From Mesodorylaimus sp. YZB2_4 (taxonomy: Eukaryota > Nematoda > Enoplea > Dorylaimida > Dorylaimidae): a DNA stretch of 64,000 nucleotides. The notes beneath the pieces were generated by a model, which saw nothing but the letters and a program-made list of their open reading frames with translations, made no database searches and had not been told where the DNA came from. The stretch covers positions 62,001-126,000 of the forward strand of contig JASANH010000702.1 of the NCBI GenBank assembly GCA_030248295.1, in the 5' to 3' direction. Shown in pieces: positions 31,521 through 41,967 of the stretch; position 1 is the stretch's first letter, and each line of letters opens with the position of its first letter. The position numbers and the translations under genes are program-made.

Positions 31521-31589
31521 GCGACCTACGATCTCGATTCGCACTTCGTCAATTGGCTCGTGGCCGGACGACGGCGTGTGATCTGCGAA

Positions 31590-33010
31590 ATGGCGTCGAA
31601 GATTCGCCAACAGCTTGGCCCTGCTCATAATCGTCTAAAAGAATTGTTGCAATCGGTTGAATCGACGGCCGATCTCGCCGCGGCGCTGAAGTGCCCGATC
31701 GCTGATATTCCGAATATCAAGACGACTCTGGAAATCACGCGGAGCAAATTACATCGAAACTTTGAATCGTACAAGTCTCGCCACGATGCGTTCGTCGACA
31801 TCGCCGATAACGAGGACACGAATGGGTTCGCAGAAGAAGTTGCCTTTTTCGACGAGTTGTCCGCCAAATTCAACGATCTGGACGTCGAACTGCAGCGTTA
31901 CCTTCAAGCCCTACAGGAGCGACTTCAGGATGAAGAATGAAAGCGTCATCAGGCGATGGACGAAAAAGAACAGAGGCGACATCAAGAGCTGCACGAAATC
32001 CAAATCGAAAACGAGCGCCGCCGAATCGCGAATCCAGCTCGTCCTGACGCGGCTCCGGAGGCTTCAGAAATCGCTACGGTAAAGTTGCCAGTTTACGAAC
32101 CCCCCTCGCTCGATGGAACCCCTTCCAAATTCCGGGAATTCATAGACGCCTTTGAGACCTGTGTGCACAATAGAGCCGATTTACCAAACGCTGTCAAATT
32201 TCATTATCTAAAAACCCGCCCGAAAGAGGCAAGCGTTGCTGCGCGAGCGATCGAGGGTATAGCGGTTACAAACGATAACTATAAGATGGCCTTGAGAACG
32301 ATAAGGGAACGTTTCGAAAATCATCAGATCATCGTTACGCAGCACTATCAGAGCATTCAGAAACTCGCTACACCTCGCACAGATGCTAATTCACTCCACA
32401 TGTTTTTTGACAGTCAAAACTCGCACTGCAATTCGTTAATCGCTCTTGGACAGCACTTAAACCAAGACGCATTACTGCTCGTCACGATCCAAAATCTCAT
32501 CCCCTCATCGGTTCTTAGTCACTTGCGTGAACGGAATAACTATCAGCAGTTCACTGTCGATTCTCTACTGGATCGTCCACGACAGCATATCGTCAATCTA
32601 GAAATGACTGAACAATTCCAGACTCGCCAAGAGCATCCTAAACTATCCATACACGAATCCGCTAGGGAAACGTCGTCGGCTATATCGCCAGCGAAACGTG
32701 ATCTACGACGTCAATCAACTGCCAGTACGTTAACCGTACACAACGCAGCGTCACGTCACTCAAAAGCGAAAGCCATTACCTGCCAGCTCTGCAACGGAAG
32801 CCACTGGGCTAGTGACTGCACAACTTATTCTGACGTTAACTCACGTAAAAAGCGTGTGACTGATTTGAAGTTATGTTTCAATTGCCTTGGAAATCGACAT
32901 CGTGTTGACGAGTGCAAAAGCAGCCGGATCTGTCCAACCTGCACACAACAGCGCACAACAGCGTCACCATCGATCAATCTGCCCTGGCTATGGACAGAAA
33001 CCAGGTTCTC
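31590..33010 (+). pseudogene. BEL/Pao A Gag
   Basis: It starts MASKIRQQLGPAHNRL, parallel to MASKSRQQLGPIRERL of copy B. A TGA at 31938-31940 and a frameshift near 33000 interrupt it. The order is an N-terminal helical region, a coiled stretch (QELHEIQIENERRR), the Gag core (FREFIDAFETCVHNRADL) and zinc knuckles (CQLCNGSHWASDC, CFNCLGNRHRVDEC, CPTC). Confidence 0.85.
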
Positions 33011-33792
33011 AGTCTGTCCCCGCTACAACGATAATCACGGAAAATTCTTCAAAGGCTTCGTTTATGCTCTCAGCCAAAGTGTTCGTTTCTTGTGGCTCCT
33101 CTCTAGCCTCCTTCGAACAAGATGCGGTACTCGATTCCGCTAGTCAGCGTTCATATGTCTCCTCAGAGTTCGCTAAGAAAATCAATGCTCGTACTGTGCA
33201 AAATGGAAAGATTTTGGTTTCTGCTTTCAGAGGTACCTTTAAAGCTCGCATGGTATCATTCCATATTCGCATAAAATCTGGCCCTCCGATTTATGTTTAC
33301 GCCTATGTAGTGCCCACTATCACTGACTCGACGAGTCGACCATTTATCCGTCTCTCCCCTGAAGGCACGCAATTCTTGGAGCAACACGACCTCGCAGATT
33401 CGATTCCCAGCTCTCCCGAAAATCGCTCTATCGATCTTCTGATCGGCGCTGAATATTGGAATCAAATCTTCTTGGAAACCTGCGTCCCAGCACCAGGCCA
33501 CTTCTCTCTTGCGCTCATTTCGTCTCGTCTCGGGTGGGTGTTGACTGGAGCAGGTGAATCTCTTGTTGATACTAGTGCATCCACGAATATCGTCTCTCAC
33601 TTTACGACTCTCTTCACATTGGCATCGTCTCAGGATCAGAACGATCAGCATCAATCTCTAGAGATGGATCCTTGCGCCTGCGCTGCAGTTGATCCCTCTG
33701 TATTCTGGGATCTCGAACAAATTAGCATCAAGGATGCGGCTAAAGATCGCAATGATGAACTCGTCCTTCGGAATTTTGAAGAAACCATTTAG
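33000..33792 (+). pseudogene. BEL/Pao A protease and linker
   Basis: After the frame change, the sequence reads AVLDSASQRSYVSSEFAKKI, the BEL/Pao aspartic protease motif (D-S-A where retroviruses have D-T/S-G). LLIGAEYWNQI and LGWVLTGAG follow, the usual second half. It ends at a TAG near 33790. Confidence 0.85.
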
Positions 33793-34758
33793 TTTTCCAA
33801 CAATCGCTATTACGTGAAATGGCCTTGGATTTATTCAGACTATTACCTTCCAAAAAACAATCAACTGTCTCTTCACCGACTTAACCCGATGCTGAAGCGT
33901 CATGGCTCTTCTCTAGAGGTTTTCGGTCAGTATCAAGCCGTAATCAATTATCAGCTCGATAAAGGAATTATCGAGAAGGTCCCAGAATCTGCATGTGCGG
34001 CAAAGGAGCACTATATTCCTCACTACGCCGTCATCACCCCGGGCCGCTCCACAAAACTTCGCGTCGTTTACGATGGCTCAGCCAAGACTAGCTAGTCCGA
34101 TCTTAGCCTAAACGAATGCCTCCATCGCGGACCAGTCATACTCGACAACATTGTCCATCTTCTCATTCGCTTTCAGCTTCACCCTATTGGAATCGTAGCA
34201 GATATTGAGAAGGCCTTTCTGCAAGTCGGCCTGCAAGAGGAAGATCGAGATGTTACTAGGTTGCTCTGGCTCAAGAACCCGTCAAAGTTAACTACAGAAA
34301 ACAATCTACAAATCTTCCGATTCGCTCGAGTACACTTCGGAATCATCACCTCTCCATTTCTCTTGGCAGCTACTGTTGCGCATCACCTTAAGAAATATGA
34401 TACGACTCTGTCGCAGCGCATGCTGAAGGATATTTATGTCGATAACGTTATCTCTGGGGCCGACTCTGAAGACGGAGCGTATCGATTCTATCATGAGGGA
34501 AAACAAATATTCCACGACGCATCGATGAATCTTCGCGAATGGGAAACCTCATTCTCTGATCTTAGGAAGGCTTTGCTTGGACTCGACTGCGTCACTAACT
34601 CTGAAGTTAAGGTCCTTGGTCTTGTTTGGAACACGGAAACTGATGAGCTTCGTATCGAGGGTTTTTGCTCGCGCTCTCATTCAGCCACGAAGCGCACTGT
34701 TCTCCAGACGATTGCCTGCATCTTCAACCCTCTCGGATATGCCTCCCTCTTCAAATAA
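33793..34758 (+). pseudogene. BEL/Pao A reverse transcriptase, one nonsense codon
   Basis: The first part reads QLDKGIIEKV, HYAVITPGRSTKLRVVYDGSAK and stops at TAG (34093-34095). The same frame continues with LNECLHRGPV, ADIEKAFLQVGL and, after 34261, FRFARVHFGIITSPFLLAAT and the catalytic YVDNV. The coding signal ends at NPLGYASLF, early in the connection domain. RNase H and integrase are absent. Confidence 0.85.
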
Positions 34759-35290
34759 GCTTTGTGAGTTGTCGGACGCGCAAAATTGGCCTGGTTTAGA
34801 AGTAGTTCATTTCCAAGATCGAGGACGAGGTGTTGTCGTGAAAGAAGGATATGAGTTCGCTAAGGGCCAGGTCGTCTGCGATTATACTGTGAGGGGCGCA
34901 AAGTGGGTGAGGATCAGCATCATGAAATGCTCGAGCGTTTAAGAAATAGGACGGATGTGGCAGATCAGCAGAAATATAAGCGCATAATCGATTATCATTT
35001 CCACGTCTTGTCTGGAAAAATCTATATTTCGGCTCATAAGGAAAAGAAGCAGGTTTCGTAGGGCAGGTTAATAAATCATAGTCGTTTTCATCCAAACATT
35101 CAGCCGGTTGTGAAGAAACTCGTCGATTATAGGGGAGAGTCTCATTTGCTAGTCGTTTTCACCGCTTTAAAACGGTTAAGGGCAGGCGTTGAGCTTTTGT
35201 GAAACTACGTGCAAGACGCGCCTTGGTACAATAATTGTCACTGTTTGGCGTGTTCGCAAAAGAAGGTTCTACAACAACTTCTTAGCAAAC
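34745..35290 (+). pseudogene. Decayed SET-domain sequence, copy 2
   Basis: LCELSDAQNWPGLEVVHFQ and RGVVVKEGYEFAKGQVVCDY open the domain. After a frameshift near 34920 come YKRIIDYHFHVLSGKIYISAH, GRLINHSRFHPN (S-adenosylmethionine-binding motif), LLVVFTALKRLRAGVELL, then NYVQD and CHCLAC, a post-SET-like cysteine group. Stops lie near 35060 and 35200; the latter, TGA, stands where copy 1 has TGG (W in LSWN). The order and short LPGLE/WPGLE lead match copy 1 at 16297-16890. It directly abuts the truncated BEL/Pao A RT. Confidence 0.75.
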
Positions 35291-36689
35291 TAAGAGCTTA
35301 AGAAACTTGAAACTAAAAATTTTACAAGAAATATCAATATCTTACAAACCTGTTCGATAGAGTTCAAAGACGAATTGAATAAATCCTCTAACGTATTATT
35401 CAGAAGGTCTTGACTCTTCCACCTTTACTGTAGTCGGCATATTGCAACAGCATTGATGCAGATAAGCCCTAAGTTTTATACTCATAAATCGTTTTTCTTG
35501 AATTTTGCTTGTATTAGCTGGCTGATATTATAAATGAAAATCCAAATATAGTGAAGCTGTGTTGTCCTCTCTATTGCGATTGGAGCACTAGCAAAGTCAA
35601 AATTGACTTTTCCGCTGCGCTGTGAAACTGTACTAGGATCCTCAGCTACGCAGGAACTGATGGAGTACATGTAGATTAAAAACTAAAATACTGAGAATAC
35701 TTTTGCACGGAACTAAACTACATGCACATAGTAAGAAGCACACCTGATGGGTGATAGATCTTGGTTGGGGCCGAATAGTTCAGAACTTGGTCCCTGGGTA
35801 GCTGTTTGGTCCTTATCGTAAGACATGCATGTAACCAGGAATGTTGTGACTAGCCTCCATTACTAAATTTTTATGGCTGAAGAATTCAGTGATAGTTCCG
35901 AACTATTTATCACAGGGTTCCAACCCCTTAAAATCCTCGAAAAAACTCCTGAAATTTGACCTTTAGTTCTTGAATCCTTGGAATCAGCTGATATTCTGCT
36001 TCCCTCCTCTTTAAAAGTTTGCATTTTCCGTCAAAAATTAGTCTTTTGTATGGTGCTCGAGAAAGTTTGGTTGTTATCTCTGTGAGAAAAAGTCTGGAGC
36101 CATGCTCACCTTCCACCTAGCCAAATAAAGTTTTCACTGCAGACAAGGATTCCCGCATGTTCAATCGTAATAATCTGTTTAACCAGCCATCAATCTACTT
36201 TTGTGCGAGTTGGGCAGTCCAAATGGTAGGCAGACCTGCTGAATAATTTGAGTGGGTTTCTCATATTCAGTAACGCTGTCTTTTGCGAGTGGAATTGCTC
36301 TGATAACTTGATGTTGGTATTTTCATGTCTTCTACTGTACCTATGTATGTATGTATGTACCGGCATTTCCTCTCATGGCAATGGCTTGGCAAGCCTTGGC
36401 ATGATCTTGCCGAGGTAAAGATACCTTACCACATGTCTTGACAAGACATATTTCTTCCCTATCTCATGCTGATTTCTTGACGTTTTCAAAATGCTATAGC
36501 GGATCTTGGCAAGATTCTTGCCAAGAATGTAATCATGTCATGCTCTTGGCATAATGACGTTTCGTGACAAGGCTGAAGTACGCAAGCATCGACTCTTACA
36601 CAGGGCAACTTGGGTTTTGTATCGCACTCTCTTTATAACCCCCTCCCCCACACCATACTGTTTCTACTTATGCAAAATTTAACATGTTT
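35291..36689. other. No gene recognised; repeat R3 copy 2 and TTGGCAAG-type repeats
   Basis: The second R3 copy lies at 36275-36345 and ends in (ATGT)n. From 36385 to 36550 the words CTTGGCA, TTGCCAAG and CTTGGCAAG recur, including the palindromic CTTGGCAAGATTCTTGCCAAG-type stretch at about 36505-36530. I see no coding signal. Confidence 0.5.
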
Positions 36690-37384
36690 CAGATTTGGCT
36701 TATGTAGGTCAAAAAAAGCAGACTACGATAACACCGGCCAGTGTCCAGCATCGGTCACTTGGTGGCGCTGCGCAACAAGCGGTATGTTTCGATTTGCAGA
36801 AACCGGTCACCAAGTATTTGGAACGGTTGAGAGATCTGGGTGCCCAACTTTACCCAGATCACTCGGCCACACAACTAAGAGAAGAAATAGCTTTCCAGTT
36901 CACTACAGGTTTGGTCCAACCGTTGAAGCGACAGGTCACGAAGCAAGTCTTGGTCGAACCGTCACCCGTCTCTTTGGAACGTCGTGTTCACCTGGCTTGC
37001 GAATTTGAAACGTATATCAAGACTGAAACTGCTGGTCTGTCTGGCGCCAAGGCCATGATGGCAGCACACGAATTATTCAGTCCATCCGATGAGTACTACG
37101 ATCATGATGGCAAGGGTCCGAATCGAGAGGAATCTAAAGGTGAGGCATCTTCCTCTATTTCTGATTCTTCTGTTCCTGCCGTCAGGTTCACCCGCCACCG
37201 TGATCGCGGATTCAAACGCTTCAACCAAACATCATCTCGACAGCAGTACGATTCCAAAGGCCAATTCCGTCCCCGTGGTCAATGGCGAGGAAAGTACAGT
37301 ACTCGCTATTGGCACAACAGTGGTCGGGAATCGCACCGTTTCGACAGAAATCGATCGTCTGGTCGGTCTTATAGGTGCGCTTGA
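36690..37384 (+). pseudogene. gag: Gag fragment related to the PWWP gypsy element
   Basis: KPVTKYLERLRDLGAQLYP, FTTGLVQPLKRQV and PVSLERRVHLACEFE parallel the Gag at 9999-11264 (EPVIKYMERLRDLGTQLYP, FTVGLTQPLKKRL, PPGLERRVHLACELE). The basic stretch RPRGQWRGKYSTRY matches RSRSQWRGRYSTRY. Both ends are missing: it lacks the capsid N-terminus and the zinc knuckles. It shows that the PWWP element belongs to a family with other copies. Confidence 0.85.
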
Positions 37385-37429
37385 TTGTCGATGGGTGTAC
37401 ATACTCGCTTCTGATTGGTCAGGGTATTA

Positions 37430-38827
37430 CGGGGGGATTACGTTCGCTTCTTCACAGGCGGTGGCGATGTTGGTGGTGTGCTGAAATCAGGAGACGACGA
37501 CCTACCTAATCTCAGCTCAGAGTGACCCGCCTTACATTTCTCAATCTGCTGCGGTGGTACTGGTTGATGTGATGCTGGTGGTGCGACCTTACAATCAGGC
37601 CGAGGATGCGAACTGTTTGTCTGGGGGGTTAGGTGTCATTAGCGAAATGTCATCGTCCTCTCCATCTTCCATACCTGGTGGAATTTCCCAAGGCGCATAA
37701 CACGATTTCAGTCTGTTATTGTGCACCAATTTCCTGTTTGCCGTTGGCTGCGACCATGAGCGAATGACACTATCTACCGGACTTGGTTTCGCTACGACAA
37801 TATAAGGTCCGTCCCAGTTGGCCTGTAATTTCGCCCCAGTTCCTTTGGGTACCATTTGCAGCCATACCAGACTATTCACTGAGAACTCATGGGTCTCACG
37901 ATTTCTGTCATAATGATATTTTTGCCTTTCTTGAGCTTCCCTTAAATTGTTACGGATAATTGCTTTCATGGCGCTCAGCCCTGCAGCAACATCATCGGCG
38001 TAATCCTTCGTGCTTTTGCGTCCTAAAGGTTGCACTGATAATTCGCCTGGGATTTTGGGCTCCCTACCGAACAAGATCTTATAAGGCGCGAATTTGACCG
38101 TTGATTGAACAGACGATCTATATGGAAATAGAATAAACGGCAAGGCGCTATCCCAATCAGTGCCGAATTGCTTGATGTAAATTCCCAACATCGTACCAAG
38201 GACTTTGTTGAATCTTTCAGTCAGCCCGTTACACATGGGATGATAAGCCGTTGTATTTTTCTTCTGAATGTCGCATAATTTGCAGACTTCGGCCATAACC
38301 TGGTTCAGGAACTCAGTGCCTCGATCTGAGATCAGCTCATCGCAACTTCCATAATGGCACAGAAGTTCCCTCACAAATGCATTTGCGACTGTCTTAGCCG
38401 ATTTATTTGGGAGGGGCACTGCCTCGACCCATCGAGAGAAATAGTCAGTAAAGACGATGATGTATTCATTTCCTCGCCGTGTTGCAGGCAACGGACCAAA
38501 TAATTAAACCCCAACACGTTCCCACGGCCTAGCCGTGGCTGGCATCGACTGAAGCGGCGCGACATTTTTCCGATGAGGGTTTTTGAATCTAGCGCACCAT
38601 GCGCACTGCTTTACGTATCTTCCTACATCTTGAAAATAACCATCCCAATAATATCGCTGCGCGAGCTTATCGAACGTTTTTCCAACCCCGAAGTGCGCTG
38701 CGAATGCGTCACTGTGGCACTGGCGTAGCATTTTCCCTTTCATATTCTGAAGTATTACGATTTGAAAAACTGGCTCAGATTGCTTGCTCCAACGCATTGG
38801 ATGTACCAGCAGTCCATCTTCAAACAT
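37430..38827 (-). pseudogene. Gypsy 2 integrase
   Basis: The HHCC zinc finger region (HSDAFAAHFGVGK, CAWCARFKNPH) lies in the frame 38827-38507. A TAA at 38504-38506 falls exactly where the first catalytic Asp is expected (ERVGV*LFGPLP; the family has VD-L-GP). The core continues with LISDRGTEF and LTERFNK, the second Asp and Glu separated by 35 residues, and a GPY motif (WDGPYIVV). The C-terminal tail shifts frame near 37610 into a Pro/Ser-rich stretch (PPTSPPPVKK). There is no PWWP or chromodomain. Confidence 0.9.
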
Positions 38828-39366
38828 ATATTGAGGTCTTCGAAAACTCGATTCTTCCCTTGATAGTATGATCCATGCGTTGAGCTATAGCCATCTCTGC
38901 ATGCTTAGCATGTTCATCCCAAACATTTAGGTCGTAATATGATACCTCCCGTTTCGCCGCAATCACTTGATTGCTGTCGAAAGTGCTGTCAAACAAAAGG
39001 GCTTGCAAGTCAGGTTTTGGGATGCTGGCGCGGGATAGGGCGTCCACATTTGCATGCTTTATTCCAGGTCTGTACCGAACCTCAAAATGCATGCCTGTCA
39101 GGTTGGAGATCCATCTTGCGAAACGGCCGTCATGTTGCTTAAAAATGGCTACTAGGGGAAGATGGTCTGTGATTACAGTGAATTTTTGACCATAGATGTA
39201 TGGGCGAAAATGCTTGACTGCCCAATACAAGGCCAGACCTTCTAATTCTGTAGCTGATTATTTCTTTTCGCTGGAGAGCAAGGACCAGCTAGCGTAGGCG
39301 ACGGGGTGTTCCCGTCCTTCTTCGTCGATTTGCGATAAAATAGCGTCCAATCCTTTTCCACTAGCA
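38820..39366 (-). pseudogene. Gypsy 2 RNase H
   Basis: After a frame change at about 39400 and a TAA near 39255, the frame reads LYWAVKHFRPYIYGQKFTVITDHLPL and VRYRPGIKHANVDALSR, typical RNase H and its end motif. It then links to the integrase zinc finger with a stop at 38820. Confidence 0.85.
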
Positions 39367-40329
39367 TCAGTGTATATAATAAAAGGCTTCTTCAAAACCC
39401 GGGTAAGCCAAAATAGGTGCCGATGTCAAGCGCTCTTTTAGCTCTTCGAAAGCTGTGATGGCGTCAGAGGTCCATACGAACTTTACTGCTTCCTTCGTTA
39501 ATTCAACCAGGGGCCGAGCAATCTTTAAAAAATTAAAAATGAAGCGTCGATAAAATGTGCACATGCCGAGGAATCTGCGCACTGCTTTCCGATCTGTACG
39601 GGCTGGCATGTCTTGAACTGCCACTACTTCACTATTGTCAGTTTTCAAACCTTCGGCAGATACGACATACCCCAAAAATGGCACTTCAGCTCTCATTAAA
39701 TGGCATTTCGACAATTTAAGACGGAGGTTTACTTCATGCAATCGTTTGAACACTGCATCCAGCCTTTGCTTCATTTCCTCAAACGTAGTCCCCCACACTA
39801 AAATATCATCGAGGTAGACAAGGCAATCCTTGAATGTCATGCCCGCCAATGTGGCGTTCATTAGACGCATGAAGACAGCTGGCGCATTAGTTAGGCCAAA
39901 AGGGAGGACCTTGAACTCATAGTGACCTCCTCCCGGTATTCGGAAAGCTGTCTTCTCCCTGTCTTCTTCCCTTAATTTTATTTGCCAATATCCCGAGATC
40001 AAATCCAAGCTACAGAAAAACTTGGTTCCAGCAAGAGAGTCTAGTAAATCATCCATACGGGGAAGAGGGTACTCATCACGTACTGTGATCTCGTTCAGTT
40101 TGCGGTAATCAACTGCGAAACGGTATTCCCCGTTTTTCTTGCGCACTATACAAGGCGGACTCGCCCAAGCGCTGTGTGAATCTTCCGCTTGACCGCCCAG
40201 TTTCATTTCTGCCACCATTCTTTCTGCTAGTTCCCGCTGCACGAAGGGCATTCGGCGAGGCGGCATATTAACTGGTGGGTGATTTCCAGTATTGATTACA
40301 TTCTTGATTTCAATATCTGCAGGTTTCAA
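39367..40329 (-). CDS. pol: Gypsy 2 reverse transcriptase
   Basis: An uninterrupted RT frame carries SAWASPPCIVRKKNGEYRF, VDYRKLNEIT, FCSLDLISGYWQIKL, VLPFGLTNAPAVFMRLM and CLVYLDDILV, with catalytic YLDD. The connection LRLKLSKCHL and FLGYVVSAEGL follows. The frame is lost at FEEAFYY near 39370 by a shift. Confidence 0.93.
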   Translation of the reverse strand: MKPADIEIKNVINTGNHPPVNMPPRRMPFVQRELAERMVAEMKLGGQAEDSHSAWASPPCIVRKKNGEYRFAVDYRKLNEITVRDEYPLPRMDDLLDSLAGTKFFCSLDLISGYWQIKLREEDREKTAFRIPGGGHYEFKVLPFGLTNAPAVFMRLMNATLAGMTFKDCLVYLDDILVWGTTFEEMKQRLDAVFKRLHEVNLRLKLSKCHLMRAEVPFLGYVVSAEGLKTDNSEVVAVQDMPARTDRKAVRRFLGMCTFYRRFIFNFLKIARPLVELTKEAVKFVWTSDAITAFEELKERLTSAPILAYPGFEEAFYYIH

Positions 40330-40341
40330 GTCAAGCGTGCT

Positions 40342-41934
40342 TTACGCGAATAATTTCTTGTTCGCCCACGGTAAAAGGAACTTCCGAAAATCCTGTTTTT
40401 GGGGCGAAGTAACCAATGGATTGTTAAATTTCAACTGCTTGATTTGCTGGACAGGATCTTCGTGTCCGTCAGTCTGTACTTCGAACTTTTGGTCAACGGG
40501 TATCACTTCAGCGACCTCCTCTGTATAGCCGATCTTAGTGCCCGCCGATAGGCGCACCGGGTTTTGTAACGTATCCACTAGTTTTACTGGAAATCGTCCC
40601 TTCTTGATGTCAGTCACACAATTCTCCACTAAAACAAGTTCATTAGGGCTAGCAGGCTTGTAGCATCCGCTAAAACAAGCTGTCTTATTTATGTCCTCTC
40701 CTGTGACTTGAGCCCATGCGAATTTGCTGTTTCGTGGTAATATGGTCACATCCTCAGCTAAGCAAACTGTGGCTTCTTTTGAGTACTGAGGGTGTCTGTC
40801 CGCGTACACCTCCCTGCATAGTTGCACAGTCATATTATTAAGATGTGCGCGTTTGGTTAAATCAAATTTTATTTGACCTAATTTAGTCATAAGATCTCTA
40901 CCCAACACAACAGGGACGGGTAGGCCTTCTAGGACGAGAAATCGATGGAAAACGTGTTGCTGCAAGACTTCTATCTGACATGAGAATTGGTTCTGGGGTA
41001 CAAACGACTGGCCGTTTATTGCGGTCATAGATGATCGTTTACATTCCTGCATCTCGAGGGAAGTGTCTTTTTGACTGAGCGAGTCTGCAAAGGTCTCACT
41101 GACAAAACTTTCCCCTGCACCAGTGTCCATGAGTGCTCTAGCCCACACATTTGCTGCCACAAACTTTGTGAGTGGGACTGCTGCAGGTACCTGATCGTCT
41201 TCGAGCTCGGCACACGCGCACTCCCATTTTTGATCAACCTGTAAGCTTGCATTTCTCAACCGAATTTCATTAGCAAAATTTTCCCAAAACACATTAGTCG
41301 CCACAAAAACAAGGCCTACCACAACGGGGCCTAGCGTACTGAACGCAAACAGAGACAGAAAACGAAATATATCGATTGCATCATCGATCGAATTCACTAT
41401 CGCCTGGGGGTTTCTCCCTTTCCATCTCTCGCTCGTGTTTGTCGTTATATGCGAGTATCGTCTGGAGGACCACCGTGTGGTGTCAGCGGGCGGTCGTCGT
41501 CCTCGCTTTGTACTGTCCCCGAACCATCGGTGGCAATTTTGGCAAACTGCCTTTGAGGCAGCGACGGCTGAACAGATAAGAGACCAAGTAACGGCCAGGT
41601 ATATTTGACGAAGGCCAGATAATTTTCTTACCATTTGGGGAACTTTGAATGCAGCTAAGTCATGGTTGCTCGTGCTCACATTGGTTGTACTAGTGGACGG
41701 CGTTTCCGTGACTGTACTCGAATTCAAATTTTCGACCACGATCGGACTGGCCGCGAGTGTAGTACTGGCCGTAGTAACTGACTGTAGTGTCGGGAACGAC
41801 CGCTCCAAGGAAGGCGTGGTCGGCACAACGGGTGCTGGTGGGTTCTCGACTACCTGTACGGATGTGATATTTCCATTTTGAATGGCGTTGGTTGTCTGCG
41901 ACGGTGATAGTGTGGCACTGGTTACAGCCAACAT
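40342..41934 (-). CDS. Gypsy 2 protease and N-terminal Pol linker
   Basis: A 530-codon frame contains the aspartic protease motif ALMDTGAGESFVSETF with the canonical DTGA. VVLGRDLMTKLGQIKFDL further down is the second protease landmark. The N-terminal 200 residues are Thr/Ser-rich, then hydrophobic around FLSLFAFSTLGPVVVGLVFVA, an unusual membrane-like segment before the protease. A related protease fragment lies at 46571-47353. Confidence 0.85.
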   Translation of the reverse strand: MLAVTSATLSPSQTTNAIQNGNITSVQVVENPPAPVVPTTPSLERSFPTLQSVTTASTTLAASPIVVENLNSSTVTETPSTSTTNVSTSNHDLAAFKVPQMVRKLSGLRQIYLAVTWSLICSAVAASKAVCQNCHRWFGDSTKRGRRPPADTTRWSSRRYSHITTNTSERWKGRNPQAIVNSIDDAIDIFRFLSLFAFSTLGPVVVGLVFVATNVFWENFANEIRLRNASLQVDQKWECACAELEDDQVPAAVPLTKFVAANVWARALMDTGAGESFVSETFADSLSQKDTSLEMQECKRSSMTAINGQSFVPQNQFSCQIEVLQQHVFHRFLVLEGLPVPVVLGRDLMTKLGQIKFDLTKRAHLNNMTVQLCREVYADRHPQYSKEATVCLAEDVTILPRNSKFAWAQVTGEDINKTACFSGCYKPASPNELVLVENCVTDIKKGRFPVKLVDTLQNPVRLSAGTKIGYTEEVAEVIPVDQKFEVQTDGHEDPVQQIKQLKFNNPLVTSPQKQDFRKFLLPWANKKLFA

Positions 41935-41967
41935 TTGCGCATTCGTATGCTGTAAGATTGGATTTTT

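Larger units (their letters stand above)
31400..34758 (+). mobile_element. BEL/Pao retrotransposon copy A, 3'-truncated
   Basis: The coding order is gag, protease, RT. It is preceded by the 3' end of an LTR (ending CGCGACA at 31500, with a TATTTATATC promoter-like stretch) and a PBS at 31503-31520. The copy stops inside the RT connection at about 34758, where SET-like sequence starts. RNase H, integrase and the 3' LTR are missing. It is related to copy B at 59984-64000: same gag start, same protease motif, same PBS. Confidence 0.85.
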
